This document shows positions 36,581 through 45,282 of a DNA stretch of 64,000 nt, in pieces. The notes below the pieces were generated by a model. That model ran no database searches, was not told the DNA's origin, and saw only the letters and a program-made list of their open reading frames with translations. Position 1 is the first letter of the stretch; each line of letters opens with the position of its first letter. The translations under genes were made by a program, and so were the position numbers. Source of the stretch: Haloterrigena salina JCM 13891 (GTDB lineage: Archaea; Halobacteriota; Halobacteria; Halobacteriales; Natrialbaceae); NCBI RefSeq assembly GCF_000337495.1, contig NZ_AOIS01000057.1, positions 22,664 to 86,663 on the forward strand, given 5' to 3'.

Positions 36581-37764
36581 GTCGGATCACCCAGCGACGC
36601 CAGCTCCCGCGGCTGGAGTTCGTTGATCGCGAACTCGGCCATCCCGCGACGTTCGGCCTCGGTTCGGGTGCCGTCGGCGACCGACAGCAGCGTCTCGTAG
36701 ACGCGCTCGCCGACGGCCTCGACCGACTCGCCGTCCAGGACCGTGCTGGCGTCGACGTCCATGTTGGTCGCCATTCGATCCGACGTCTGGGGGTTGCCGG
36801 TGACCTTGATCACCGGCGCGATCGGGTTCCCGGTCGTGCTGCCGCGGCCGGTGGTGAAGGCGATCACCTGCGCGCCGCCGGCGACCTTGCCGACGACGCT
36901 CTCGACGTCGTAGCCGGGCGTGTCCATCACGACCAGTCCGCCGCCGACTGGAAGCGGATCGGCGTAGTCGACGACGTCGCGGATCGGCGTCGTGCCGCCC
37001 TTCGCGATTGCGCCCAGGCTCTTCTCCTCGATGGTCGTCAGCCCGCCCTCCTGGTTGCCCGGCGTCGGCTGGGTCCCCCTGAGGTCGACGCCCATCAGGT
37101 CGGCGACGGACTCGCGCCTGTCGACGCACTCCAGGAGTCGCTCGCGGACCGATTCGTCGACGCAGCGCTCCGCGAGGACGTGCTCGGCGCCGATGAACTC
37201 CGGCGTCTCGCTGAAGCAGCTCGTTCCGCCGGCCTCGACGAGCCGGTCGCAGGCGTTTCCCACCGCGGGGTTGGCCGCGATCCCGCTGGTGGCGTCGCTG
37301 CCGCCGCACTCGACGCCGAAGACGAGTTCGCTCGCGTCCGCGCTCTCGAGGCGAGCGCGCGCTGCCTCCTCGAGGAGCGCGTCGACGGCCTCGCGGCCGC
37401 GGTCGATGGCCGCGCGCGTGCCGCCGGCGTCGCGAATCGACAGCGTCTCGACCGGCGTGTCGCCCGCCGCGATTTCGTCGGCGATCGCCGATGCGCCGGC
37501 GGCCTCGGTTCCCAGTTCGACCACGAGCGCGCCGCCGACGTTCGGGTTGCGGCCGATTCCGGCGAGCACTCGTTCGGTGCGTCTGCGAGCCGGCTCCGGC
37601 TGCTCGGTTCCCATCTGGTGGGGCGTCGCCGTCACGCGCGGTCCGCCGTCGGCCGCGATCCGATCGGCGACCGCACTCGCCGCGACCGACGTCGGCAGGA
37701 CGGCGACCCGGTTTCGGACGCCGATCCGTCCGTCGGCACGTCTGTACCCGGAAAACGTTTCCAT
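36577..37764 (-). CDS. UxaA/GarD-type sugar-acid dehydratase, large subunit
   Basis: A 395-residue catalytic subunit of the altronate/galactarate dehydratase family. The family markers are all here: GRIGVRNRVAVLP, GVECGGSDATSG near 170, SETPEFIGAEH near 193, GNQEGGLTTIEEKS near 238, VMDTPG, and FTTGRGSTTGNPIAPVIK in pieces near 305. Substrate could be D-altronate (giving 2-keto-3-deoxygluconate) or galactarate (giving 5-keto-4-deoxyglucarate). Divergent from it is a second KdgD-like gene, which argues for galactarate. An inverted repeat at 37784-37804 covers its promoter. First gene of a three-gene coupled operon. Confidence 0.88.
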   Translation of the reverse strand: METFSGYRRADGRIGVRNRVAVLPTSVAASAVADRIAADGGPRVTATPHQMGTEQPEPARRRTERVLAGIGRNPNVGGALVVELGTEAAGASAIADEIAAGDTPVETLSIRDAGGTRAAIDRGREAVDALLEEAARARLESADASELVFGVECGGSDATSGIAANPAVGNACDRLVEAGGTSCFSETPEFIGAEHVLAERCVDESVRERLLECVDRRESVADLMGVDLRGTQPTPGNQEGGLTTIEEKSLGAIAKGGTTPIRDVVDYADPLPVGGGLVVMDTPGYDVESVVGKVAGGAQVIAFTTGRGSTTGNPIAPVIKVTGNPQTSDRMATNMDVDASTVLDGESVEAVGERVYETLLSVADGTRTEAERRGMAEFAINELQPRELASLGDPT

Positions 37765-37783
37765 ACGCGTTCTTCCAGCGGAA

Positions 37784-37804
37784 TCGGCATTATTCTTCTG
37801 CCGA
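37784..37804 (-). promoter_or_regulatory. Inverted repeat over the UxaA operon promoter
   Basis: TCGGCA-N9-TGCCGA has perfect 6-base arms at 37784-37789 and 37799-37804. The AT-rich spacer reads GAAGAATAA on minus and lies about 26-34 bases before the ATG at 37764, where a TATA element is expected. A repressor bound here would block TBP. Confidence 0.45.
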
Positions 37805-37983
37805 GCGTCCGACGGCCCGTCCCGGCGCTCGCTCCGAGAGGCTGACGGCTATCGTCCGTCGCCGAGCAATTGGCGATTTCGAGGGTGCTGTGAAGGCTCG
37901 TTCCGCCGTCCTCGACCGAAACCAGTCGCGAAAGATCGGCTTTAGGCGATGGATTTATATTATTCGCAATACATCGAAATGCT

Positions 37984-38922
37984 ATGTCATTGCCAGCCGA
38001 GCAGGTACGGAGCCGTCTCCGTGGCGTTGCTGTCGGTCTGTTGACGCCGTTTGACGACGACCTCGAGATCGAACACGAGAAAATCGCGGAAAACGCACAG
38101 GAGCTGTACGACGAGGGGATCCGGACGTTTCTGGCGACCGCGAACATCAGCGAGTACCACTCGCTGTCGGCGAGTGAGCGCGTCGACGTCGCCGAGACAA
38201 GCGTCGAGGCGCTCCCGTCGGACGCCTGCGTCCTCGCAGGCGTCGGCGGCAGCACGCACAACGCCATGGAACTGATTGAGGCGTACGATCGCATCGACGT
38301 CGACGCGATGATGATCATGCCGCCGGACCACACATATCTCCACGAACAGGGGCTGCTGGAGTACTATCGCGACCTTGCGTCCGTGACGGAGTCGCCGCTC
38401 GTCCCCTACGTCCGCGGCTTCGATCCGTCCGTCGACTATCTCACCAGCCTCACCCGCGTCGACGGTGTCGTCGGGATCAAGTACGCGCTGAAGGATCCGG
38501 TCAAGCTCGGCGCAGCCGTCGAGGCCGGCGCCGACGACGTCGTCTGGGTCGACGGTCTCGCGGAACCCTACGCCGTCTCGTACTGGGCGGAGGGCGCCGA
38601 GGGCTTCTCCGCGGGCGTCAGCAACTTCCGCCCAGAGATCGGACTCGAACTGTTCGACGCGCTCTCCGAGGGCGACTGGGAGCGCGCCTGCGAACTCCGG
38701 AACATCTGTCTGCCCTTCCAGAACTTCCGGGACGAAACCGGGCAGGACAACGCGATCGCCGGCGCGATCAGCGTCTCGGCGGTCAAGAAAGGGCTCGAAC
38801 TCGCCGGCCTCCACGGCGGTAACGTCCGCGAACCGATCCGCACGCTCCAGCCTGAAGAGGAGCGGAAGGCCGAACGGCTCTACAACCAACTCGAGGACGA
38901 CATCGAATCCCTCATCAACTAA
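37984..38922 (+). CDS. KdgD-like 5-keto-4-deoxyglucarate dehydratase, second copy
   Basis: A 312-residue DapA-superfamily protein. The Schiff-base lysine is K166 (VGIKYALKD) and the tyrosine is Y142 in VPYVRG. The NISEYHSLS loop replaces the GNTGEYYSL loop of the copy at 6279; otherwise the two align throughout, including VWVDGLAEPYAVS against VWVNGIAERYALS-like sequence and the C-terminal VKKGLELAG. The subgroup is the same, so the reaction is likely decarboxylating dehydration of 5-keto-4-deoxyglucarate, or aldol cleavage of a related keto-acid. The first residues of the loop differ, which may change substrate. A TATA-like ATTTATATTA at 37951-37960 supports the ATG at 37984. It diverges from the UxaA-type operon. 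Confidence 0.75.
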   Translation: MSLPAEQVRSRLRGVAVGLLTPFDDDLEIEHEKIAENAQELYDEGIRTFLATANISEYHSLSASERVDVAETSVEALPSDACVLAGVGGSTHNAMELIEAYDRIDVDAMMIMPPDHTYLHEQGLLEYYRDLASVTESPLVPYVRGFDPSVDYLTSLTRVDGVVGIKYALKDPVKLGAAVEAGADDVVWVDGLAEPYAVSYWAEGAEGFSAGVSNFRPEIGLELFDALSEGDWERACELRNICLPFQNFRDETGQDNAIAGAISVSAVKKGLELAGLHGGNVREPIRTLQPEEERKAERLYNQLEDDIESLIN

Positions 38923-39804
38923 CTCGAGATCCCCGAAGCGAACAGCGGTTGGTAGTACCGCATTTCCAAGCGCCTCCATTTCGCAGCTAACAGAGTCGTT
39001 CACCGGACGAGTATGAGTCGCTCCCACGGCATTCGGGATCGATCATCAGTAGTTAGTTCCGTAGAAGGGAACAAATTCTGTCGCGATTGACACGCCCGGT
39101 TCCATCCGGACTCACACGATGATGGCCGCACGACCCACCGGTCGCCGCCGAAGAGAGCCACTATTCCTCGTCTCCGGCGACGTATCCGCAGAACTGGCCG
39201 GTAGCTGCCGTCTCGAGCCGACGAGTTCGATGCGTCGATGGTCACCACTTCTGATTCGAGACAGCGTCTTCGGCAACTTGAATTCGCGTATCGGGAATCC
39301 GCAGTATTAGGCCCTCTTCGTGCAGTTACCGCGCGTATCGCCGTCGAGAAATTCCACACGAGAGCTCGATTCGACCTCGATTCGGGTCGTTTGCCACCAA
39401 CTCGCATATTCCCACCTCCACTTTTGACAACAGTACGAGTGTAATTGTTCCCGGTGTGAGAACCCATCACGACCCCGGTTCGTAACGACTCTCCCCGGTA
39501 ACTCGTCGAGAACTACCTGACGACGTCGAATCGAGCGAAGAAACCGATGCGAACGGGCCCGGAACGGTCCACTGGGGCTGATGGCGTTTCGACCGACGCG
39601 ATGAACGGTTGGAACTCGCGGAACTCGAACCCGTTATCGCCGACCACCGGTGCGTTGATGCTCATCCGACGGCGGTCTCGAGGCCGCTCCGTACTCGTTT
39701 CGTCTACTTGGCTGGTTCGACGGGCTCTCGGGAGGGGTGTGTCGAGCGCCGTTATGGGGGCGATCGCACGGATTTATCACCGAACCGGTCAACGGTGACC
39801 GTGC
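38923..39804. other. Intergenic region of about 880 bases, no intact gene
   Basis: Open frames on both strands (for example around 39119-39310, 39238-39444 and 39547-39798) show no motif I recognise. A degenerate form of the TTCCGTA/TTCTGT promoter motif is at 39057-39080 with a 19-base period. The last part holds the promoter of the CBM9-like gene: GGATTTATCACC at 39769-39780. Decayed genes may underlie the region, but I cannot name one. Confidence 0.4.
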
Positions 39805-40476
39805 ATGAAGGAGTACACGGTCAATCGAACGACGGTCGACGTTCCCCTTGCTGGAACGGTTTCCGGGACGCCCTGGGCGGACGCGGCTGCGTTCCGCATC
39901 GACAAATTCTCCTGGCACGACGGCGGGCCGAAACCCCTCACGACGGGGCGGGCTCTCTACGACGACCGAGCGATCTATCTGCAGTATCAAGTCGAGGACA
40001 CCGACATCGCCGCCTCGGTGACCGAACTCAACGGCCCGACCTACCGAGACAGTTCGGTCGAGTTCTTCGCCGATCCGACCCCGGACGACGACTCGCGGTA
40101 CTTCAACTTCGAGCCCAACTGCTGTGGTCAGTTCAAACTCGCCTGGCAGGAACGCGACTGGGAAGCGCGCGGAATCGGCCGCAATCTCGTCTCGAGCGAC
40201 GTCGCCGCGACCGTCGACGTGGAGACGTCCGTTCCCGGCCCGACGAAAGATCCCCAGCCGGACGACAAGGAGTGGTGGCTCGCCGCCGCTATCCCTTTCG
40301 ACACGCTCGAGGCGCTCACCGGCGTGACCCTCGCGCCGACTTCGGGGACAGAGTGGCGCGGAAACTTCTACCGGAGTGGCGTCCCGACCGCACAGAAGGC
40401 GACGTGGAACCCGATCGCAAAACCGGAGCCGGACTACCACTCGCCGGAGTACTTCGGTCGGATTCGATTCGAGTAG
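39805..40476 (+). CDS. CBM9-like carbohydrate-binding domain protein, no signal peptide
   Basis: A 223-residue protein that is essentially one CBM9-like (family 9 carbohydrate-binding, DOMON-related) beta-sandwich. Supporting segments are PLAGTVSGTPWADA, ARALYDDRAIYLQYQVEDTDI-like sequence, RDSSVEFFADP, and a late EWWLAAAIPFDTL plus WRGNFYRSG. In exported enzymes this module binds sugars or chain ends. Here there is no signal and no attached catalytic domain, so it seems to act in the cytoplasm. The gene for a thiamine-diphosphate enzyme follows 82 bases downstream. The function of stand-alone cytoplasmic CBM9-like proteins is unknown to me. Confidence 0.75.
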   Translation: MKEYTVNRTTVDVPLAGTVSGTPWADAAAFRIDKFSWHDGGPKPLTTGRALYDDRAIYLQYQVEDTDIAASVTELNGPTYRDSSVEFFADPTPDDDSRYFNFEPNCCGQFKLAWQERDWEARGIGRNLVSSDVAATVDVETSVPGPTKDPQPDDKEWWLAAAIPFDTLEALTGVTLAPTSGTEWRGNFYRSGVPTAQKATWNPIAKPEPDYHSPEYFGRIRFE

Positions 40477-40521
40477 CGGCGTCGATGGCTCGAGCGCACC
40501 GCTGCGGTTGTGAACGACCGA

Positions 40522-40535
40522 CGGCATTTATGCCG
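40522..40535 (+). promoter_or_regulatory. TATA element embedded in an inverted repeat
   Basis: CGGCAT-TT-ATGCCG is perfectly symmetrical with 6-base arms. It contains the TATA-like CATTTATG at 24-37 bases before the ATG at 40559. A dimeric regulator binding here would compete with TBP directly. Confidence 0.4.
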
Positions 40536-40558
40536 CTGCACCGCCGTAGTCGCACGCA

Positions 40559-42259
40559 ATGACGCCGACAGACCCCGAGGGCGGCCCGCCGACCGCGGCC
40601 GGTAGCGAACAGCTCTACGACGCGCTGGTCGACGCCGGGATCGACCTCCTCGTCGGACTCCCCGGAACGCAGACGCTGCCGCTGGATCGAACCGTCGACC
40701 GGCGCGACGACATCCGGTACGTGATGGCCCGCCACGAGACCGCGATCCCCCACGTCGCGTGGGGGCACTACGAGGCCGGCGGCGACGTCGCCGCGACGCT
40801 GACCGTCCCCGGCCCCGGCGATACGAACGCGATGCACGGGCTGAAGAACGCGCTCGACGACCGCGTTCCGCTGATCCACATCGCCGCGGACGCCGATCCC
40901 GCGGACCGCGGGAAGGGACCGATCCACGAGATCGAACCCGACACGTTCGACAACGTCGTCAAGGAGAACTACGCCATCGAGCGTCCGACCGAGTTCCACC
41001 GCGCGGTCCGTTCGGGGATCGAGACCGCGCTGGCGCCGCCGAGCGGTCCGGTCCGACTCGGCGTCCCGAAGCCGCTCCTCGACGCCGAGTTCCGCTCGCC
41101 GCCGGTGACGATCGATCCGCCGACGAGCCGGTTCGACGGCGACGCGGAGTACGAGACCGCGCGGCGACTGCTCGCCGACGCCGAGCGACCGATCGTCTAC
41201 CTCGGCGTCGGCGCTCGCCGAACGGGCGATCCGGAATCGATCCGCACCCTCGTCGAAACGCTCGACGCCGCCGTCGTCGCCTCCTACAAGGGCAAGGGCG
41301 TCTTCCCGGAAGACGATCCGCGCTGGCTCGGCGTGACGAGCAGTCACCTCCCGGCGGGAGCGATACGTGCGCTCGAGGCCGCCGACGTCGTGCTCGCGCT
41401 CGGCGCCCGGTTCGACGGCGTGGTGACCGCCGACTGGTCGCTACCCATGGGCGAGACGCTCGTCCACGTCACCCTCGACTCGAGCCGGATCGACGTCGCC
41501 TACGAATCGGACGTGGCGATCGTCGACGACGTCGGCGGCGCGGTCGATCGGCTTCGAGACGGCTTGGGATCCCGAGAGCGACCCGACGGCGCCTGGGACG
41601 GGGCGGCCGTCGGCCGACGCGTCCGCGCGGAGTACGATGACCGGCTCGAGGACCGCGGCCTGCTCGAGGACGACGCGCCGATCGCGACGGCGGGTGCGCT
41701 TCGGACCCTCCGCGAGGCGTTGCCCCGCGAGACCGTCGTGACGACGGATATCGGCGGCTTCCGGCTCTGGGCCAAGCAGACCTTCGCGACGAACGAGCCG
41801 GAGACCTACGTCACGTCCGGCTCCTGGGCGGGGATGGGCGTCGGGATCCCGGCCGCCATCGGCGCGAAACTCGCCAGACCGGAACGGCCGGTCGTCGCGC
41901 TGACGGGCGACGGCGGGGCCATGATGTGCCTGCAGGAACTGCACACGGCCGCGGCGTACGATCTGGACGTGCTCACGATCCTCTTCAACAACGAGGACTA
42001 CGGGATCATCAGCAAGTCGCCCGCCATCGACCAGTACGCCGAGGGTCACCGATTCGAGTGGTCTTCGCCCGATTTCGCCGCGATCGCCGAGGGATTCGGC
42101 TGTCGGGGCCAGACGGTGCGGACGCTCTCGGGGCTCGAGGACGCCGTCGACGCCGCGCTCGCGCGGGCTGACGGACCGGAACTGATCGACGTGCGCGTCG
42201 ATCCGGACGAGCCGACGGCCGCGGCGTTCGCCGACTACGACTCCGAACTGGAGTTCTGA
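40559..42259 (+). CDS. Thiamine-diphosphate enzyme (acetolactate synthase-like fold)
   Basis: A 566-residue three-domain protein of the acetolactate synthase/benzoylformate decarboxylase/oxalyl-CoA decarboxylase superfamily. The activating Glu is in MARHETAIPH (about 52-61). The cofactor motif GDGGAMMCLQEL with downstream NNEDYG is near residues 450-480. The middle domain has IVYLGVGARRTG. Members decarboxylate or carboligate 2-keto acids; acetolactate, glyoxylate, sulfoacetaldehyde and phenylglyoxylate enzymes are all related. It lacks nearby branched-chain amino acid genes, so housekeeping acetolactate synthesis is unlikely. A keto-acid from sugar-acid degradation is a natural but unproven substrate. 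Promoter: TATA inside an inverted repeat at 40522-40535. Confidence 0.82.
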   Translation: MTPTDPEGGPPTAAGSEQLYDALVDAGIDLLVGLPGTQTLPLDRTVDRRDDIRYVMARHETAIPHVAWGHYEAGGDVAATLTVPGPGDTNAMHGLKNALDDRVPLIHIAADADPADRGKGPIHEIEPDTFDNVVKENYAIERPTEFHRAVRSGIETALAPPSGPVRLGVPKPLLDAEFRSPPVTIDPPTSRFDGDAEYETARRLLADAERPIVYLGVGARRTGDPESIRTLVETLDAAVVASYKGKGVFPEDDPRWLGVTSSHLPAGAIRALEAADVVLALGARFDGVVTADWSLPMGETLVHVTLDSSRIDVAYESDVAIVDDVGGAVDRLRDGLGSRERPDGAWDGAAVGRRVRAEYDDRLEDRGLLEDDAPIATAGALRTLREALPRETVVTTDIGGFRLWAKQTFATNEPETYVTSGSWAGMGVGIPAAIGAKLARPERPVVALTGDGGAMMCLQELHTAAAYDLDVLTILFNNEDYGIISKSPAIDQYAEGHRFEWSSPDFAAIAEGFGCRGQTVRTLSGLEDAVDAALARADGPELIDVRVDPDEPTAAAFADYDSELEF

Positions 42260-42782
42260 ACGACTCGCGCGGAACCCGACCGCGCTCGCGTGGTTCGCCG
42301 TTCCGTTCGATCGAGCGACTCCGCCGTTCTCGACTGACGGTTTCCTCGAGCCGTGCAGCTATATTGTTCCGTACAACTAAACCAAATTCTCTATACGTAG
42401 TTGAATAGTGTATAATGGATCCTCACGATATATGCTACTATAATTGGAACATTCCCGTACTATCTGCCCTAACTAATGTTATGTATATGTACTGTCTGGA
42501 TACAGTTATATATCTCTAACTTCGGTTCCGTAGATTCACTCTCGGAAACAGAATCTAATTTAGTATTACAGAACACTTTCGCGGGACTGGGGGCCATCGC
42601 TGTCGCTCCGTCGCGTACTCGGTCCCGAACGCGGCGCCTACGCGCGGTTGATTGAATCGCGATCACGGGTGGGAGGGCTCGGAACGATGATGCGCCGCGA
42701 AATAGGTCCGTCGATACCGCACGTCCCCCGGCAGCCAACCCCACGTTTATCACACGTACGGTCCGATATCATACCGACGAGC
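42260..42782. other. AT-rich intergenic region without a gene
   Basis: Bases from about 42360 to 42570 are strikingly AT-rich compared with all flanking coding DNA. They contain the spaced motif at 42367-42396, a small inverted repeat ACTGT-N6-ACAGT at about 42491-42506, and several TATA-like strings. The promoter of the GH51 gene itself seems to be ACGTTTATCA at about 42743-42752, 31-40 bases before its ATG, so the AT-rich block is not needed for it. No open frame here looks real. Confidence 0.5.
42367..42396 (+). promoter_or_regulatory. Spaced promoter motif, copy 3
   Basis: TTCCGTACAA, ten bases, then TTCTCTATAC. The two halves begin exactly 20 bases apart, as in the copies at 60315-60344 and 60535-60564 upstream of iclR. 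The same spacing and near-identical halves at unlinked sites argue for one DNA-binding protein. Confidence 0.5.
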
Positions 42783-44984
42783 ATGACGGCTCTCTTTACG
42801 CACACCAGCGACGACTGCGAATCGCGGGCGGCCGTTCGTCTCGACCCCTCGCGGCAGGGGGAGACGGTGAACCCCGAACTCTACTCGAAGTTCGGCGAAC
42901 ACCTCTACACGCCCCGGAACGTGACGAACGTCCTCGAGGCACAGACCCTGTACAATCCCACGTTCGGCTCCTGGAAGTTCGGGAGCCAGCAGTACGGTCC
43001 GGACGGCGGCAACAGCGCCGCCTTCGATCCCGACGAGATCGACGATCGGATCGACACGTACGCCGAGACGCACGGGATTCCGGACGCGGAACGGCTCCGA
43101 ACGGCCTATCGCGACGGGACGGCGCTGTGGTGGTTTCCGTACGGGAATCCGGACGCGGTCCGGACGAGCCCCGACGTCGGAACGGCCGACGACCGCGCAC
43201 AGCGGTTCGAGATCGGATCGACGGACGACTACGCCGGACTCGCCCAGTGGTGTCACCTGCCGATCCACCGCACGAACGCCTTCGAGGGGCAGGTAACGCT
43301 TCGCGCCGCCGCGGAGACGCCGGTCCGGCTCGCGGTCCACGACGTCGATCCCGACGACGGAACGCTCGGGTCTGTCCTCGCGGAAACCAGCGTGCCCACT
43401 CGAACCGACGACCGAACCGTTGACTTCTCGCTGGAGCTGCCGCAGGGCGAGCTCGAGGAGTCGGAGCGACTGTTCGGATTCAGCGTGACAACGCGGACGG
43501 CGGCGAACGTCGTCGTCGACCGGGTCTGCTGTTACCCCGACGATCACGTCGCCACGGCCGACCCCGAAATCGTCGACCTGCTCGCCGACCTGAACCTCTC
43601 CGTGCTCCGGTGGCCCGGCGGCAACTTCGTCTCGGGCTACCACTGGCGGGACGGCGTCGGCCCGATCGAGGAGCGGCCGACCGAGCCGAATCCGGCGTGG
43701 GACGCCCTCGAGACGAACCTCTTCGGCACCGACGAGTTCGTCGCGCTCTGTGCGGCGGTCGGCTGCGAGCCGATGATCTGCGTCAACGCCGGCAGCGGAA
43801 CGCCCGAGGAGGCGGCTCGGTGGGTGGAGTACTGCAACGGTTCGACCGACACCGAGATGGGCGCGCTGCGGGCCGAACACGGCCATCCCGAACCGTACGA
43901 CGTGACCTACTGGGAGATCGGCAACGAACTCTACGGCTCGTGGCAGATCGGCTGGACGACGCCGACGGGCAACGCCGATCGCTTTCGCCGATTCAAGGCG
44001 GCGATGGAGGCCGTCGACGACTCGATCGAGGTGATGGCCTGTGGGAACCGCCACACCGACTGGAACGAGCCGCTCTACGAGGAACTCGAGCCGACCGACT
44101 GGCTCACCGACCACGTCCTCCTCGAGTGCCACGCCGATCCGGAGACCGACCCGGTCGAACTGTTCAACGCGCACTCGGGCTTCGCGAGCCAACTCCGCGA
44201 GGAGTACGAGGCGGTCGCCGCCGCCTGCCGGGACGCCGGACTCGAGGACGTCCGACAGGCGATCACGGAACTGCAGCTGTTCACCCGCTTCGACGAGCGC
44301 GAGGACGACGAGGCGGACGAAGGTGCGACGGCGAGCGGGGAGAGCGCGGACCAGCGGTTGAGTCGAGAGACGCTCCCGACGAACAAGAGCGTCACCGAGG
44401 CCGTCTTCGACGCCACGATCATCCACGAGTGCATCCGGAGCGGAACCGTCGACATGGTGACTCACTCCGGCGTCGGGAACCACGGCGGCGGCCTCCGGAA
44501 GTCCCAGGGGCGAGTGTGGGCCGATCCCTGCTACTACGGCCAGCAACTCGAGTCCGGACTCGTCGGCGGCACTCCGATCGGCGTCGACGTCACGTCTCAC
44601 ACCTTCTTGACCGAAACCGCGTGGGGGACGGAGACGAGCCGGTGGTTCGGCGAACTCGAGCCCGTGACCGACGAACCCGCGATCGACGCGATGGCGGTGA
44701 CCGACGCCGACGAGCACGATCTCGCGGTCGTGCTCGTCCACTGTGATGCGGGGGCAGACGCCATCGAGGTTACCGTCTCGGGCGGCCCGCTGGAATCGCT
44801 CGACGAGGTGACGGTCGATCGACTCTCGGCGGAGACGATGTACGACACGAACACGCTCGAGGAGCCCGAGAAAATCGCGCCGACCACCGACAGAGCGGCG
44901 GTCGAGGACGGGACCGTCACGGTATCGCTCCCGGCGTACTCGGTGGTTCGGCTGACCGGAGACCGCGACCGCGATCAGGACTGA
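42783..44984 (+). CDS. GH51-type alpha-L-arabinofuranosidase, 733 residues
   Basis: An intracellular glycoside hydrolase of clan GH-A, GH51 type. The start is ATG 42783. The acid/base Glu is in WEIGNELYG near 381 and the nucleophile Glu in ITELQLF near 496; RWPGGNF near 278 is the conserved substrate-loop Arg. A jelly-roll-like insertion or N-terminal extension (about 130-260, with HLPIHRTNAFEGQVTLRA in part) precedes the barrel. An acidic insertion (about 500-530, FDEREDDEADEGATASG) directly follows the nucleophile strand. It removes arabinose from arabinan or arabinogalactan oligomers. It differs clearly from the 502-residue GH51 at 54416, so the two probably have different linkage or size preference. 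Confidence 0.85.
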   Translation: MTALFTHTSDDCESRAAVRLDPSRQGETVNPELYSKFGEHLYTPRNVTNVLEAQTLYNPTFGSWKFGSQQYGPDGGNSAAFDPDEIDDRIDTYAETHGIPDAERLRTAYRDGTALWWFPYGNPDAVRTSPDVGTADDRAQRFEIGSTDDYAGLAQWCHLPIHRTNAFEGQVTLRAAAETPVRLAVHDVDPDDGTLGSVLAETSVPTRTDDRTVDFSLELPQGELEESERLFGFSVTTRTAANVVVDRVCCYPDDHVATADPEIVDLLADLNLSVLRWPGGNFVSGYHWRDGVGPIEERPTEPNPAWDALETNLFGTDEFVALCAAVGCEPMICVNAGSGTPEEAARWVEYCNGSTDTEMGALRAEHGHPEPYDVTYWEIGNELYGSWQIGWTTPTGNADRFRRFKAAMEAVDDSIEVMACGNRHTDWNEPLYEELEPTDWLTDHVLLECHADPETDPVELFNAHSGFASQLREEYEAVAAACRDAGLEDVRQAITELQLFTRFDEREDDEADEGATASGESADQRLSRETLPTNKSVTEAVFDATIIHECIRSGTVDMVTHSGVGNHGGGLRKSQGRVWADPCYYGQQLESGLVGGTPIGVDVTSHTFLTETAWGTETSRWFGELEPVTDEPAIDAMAVTDADEHDLAVVLVHCDAGADAIEVTVSGGPLESLDEVTVDRLSAETMYDTNTLEEPEKIAPTTDRAAVEDGTVTVSLPAYSVVRLTGDRDRDQD

Positions 44985-45007
44985 CGGCACGTCGGCGTCG
45001 CCACGAA

Positions 45008-45220
45008 CTAGGTTTCGTCGAGAAACCCGAACGGCTTCCAGCCGAAGTAGAGCCCTGCCCCGGCGATGAGGATCATGACTCCCTGTACGCTCAGCGCCAT
45101 GATCGATATCACGCGACCCTCCGATCCGGGCTCCTGAAACGGGAACAACGCGAGCAGAATGACCGCAAGCGTCAGGGTGATCGAGAGGAGCGCCCGGAAG
45201 ACGGCTTCGCTCGTATCCAT
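45008..45220 (-). CDS. Small two-helix membrane protein next to importer 2
   Basis: A 70-residue protein with two hydrophobic segments (about 7-28 and 38-60) joined by FQEPGSEGR and ending YFGWKPFGFLDET. It is homologous to the 64-residue protein at 30281-30475, with an identical 32-residue EPG-to-GW spacing and the shared YxGWxPF end. It lies 62 bases after the last ATPase gene of importer 2 on the same strand, so at the tail of that operon; in importer 1 the gene precedes the permeases. It has a candidate CTTCTATTACGG element about 25 bases upstream of its ATG. No known family is recognised. Confidence 0.8.
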   Translation of the reverse strand: MDTSEAVFRALLSITLTLAVILLALFPFQEPGSEGRVISIMALSVQGVMILIAGAGLYFGWKPFGFLDET

Positions 45221-45282
45221 TGGCTCCCTATTTCGGCGACGCCGTAATAGAAGTACTGGAACGGGGGAGAATGAGCGGCCCG

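Noticed and set aside
39547-39804. Possible coding remnant upstream of the CBM9-like gene (LELAELEPVIADH and following)
   Set aside because: It could be a decayed gene, but I cannot match it to any family and it lacks a start and motifs.
42469-42753. A minus-strand 94-codon open frame in the AT-rich gap
   Set aside because: Composition changes abruptly from GC-rich to AT-rich inside the frame and no motif is visible.
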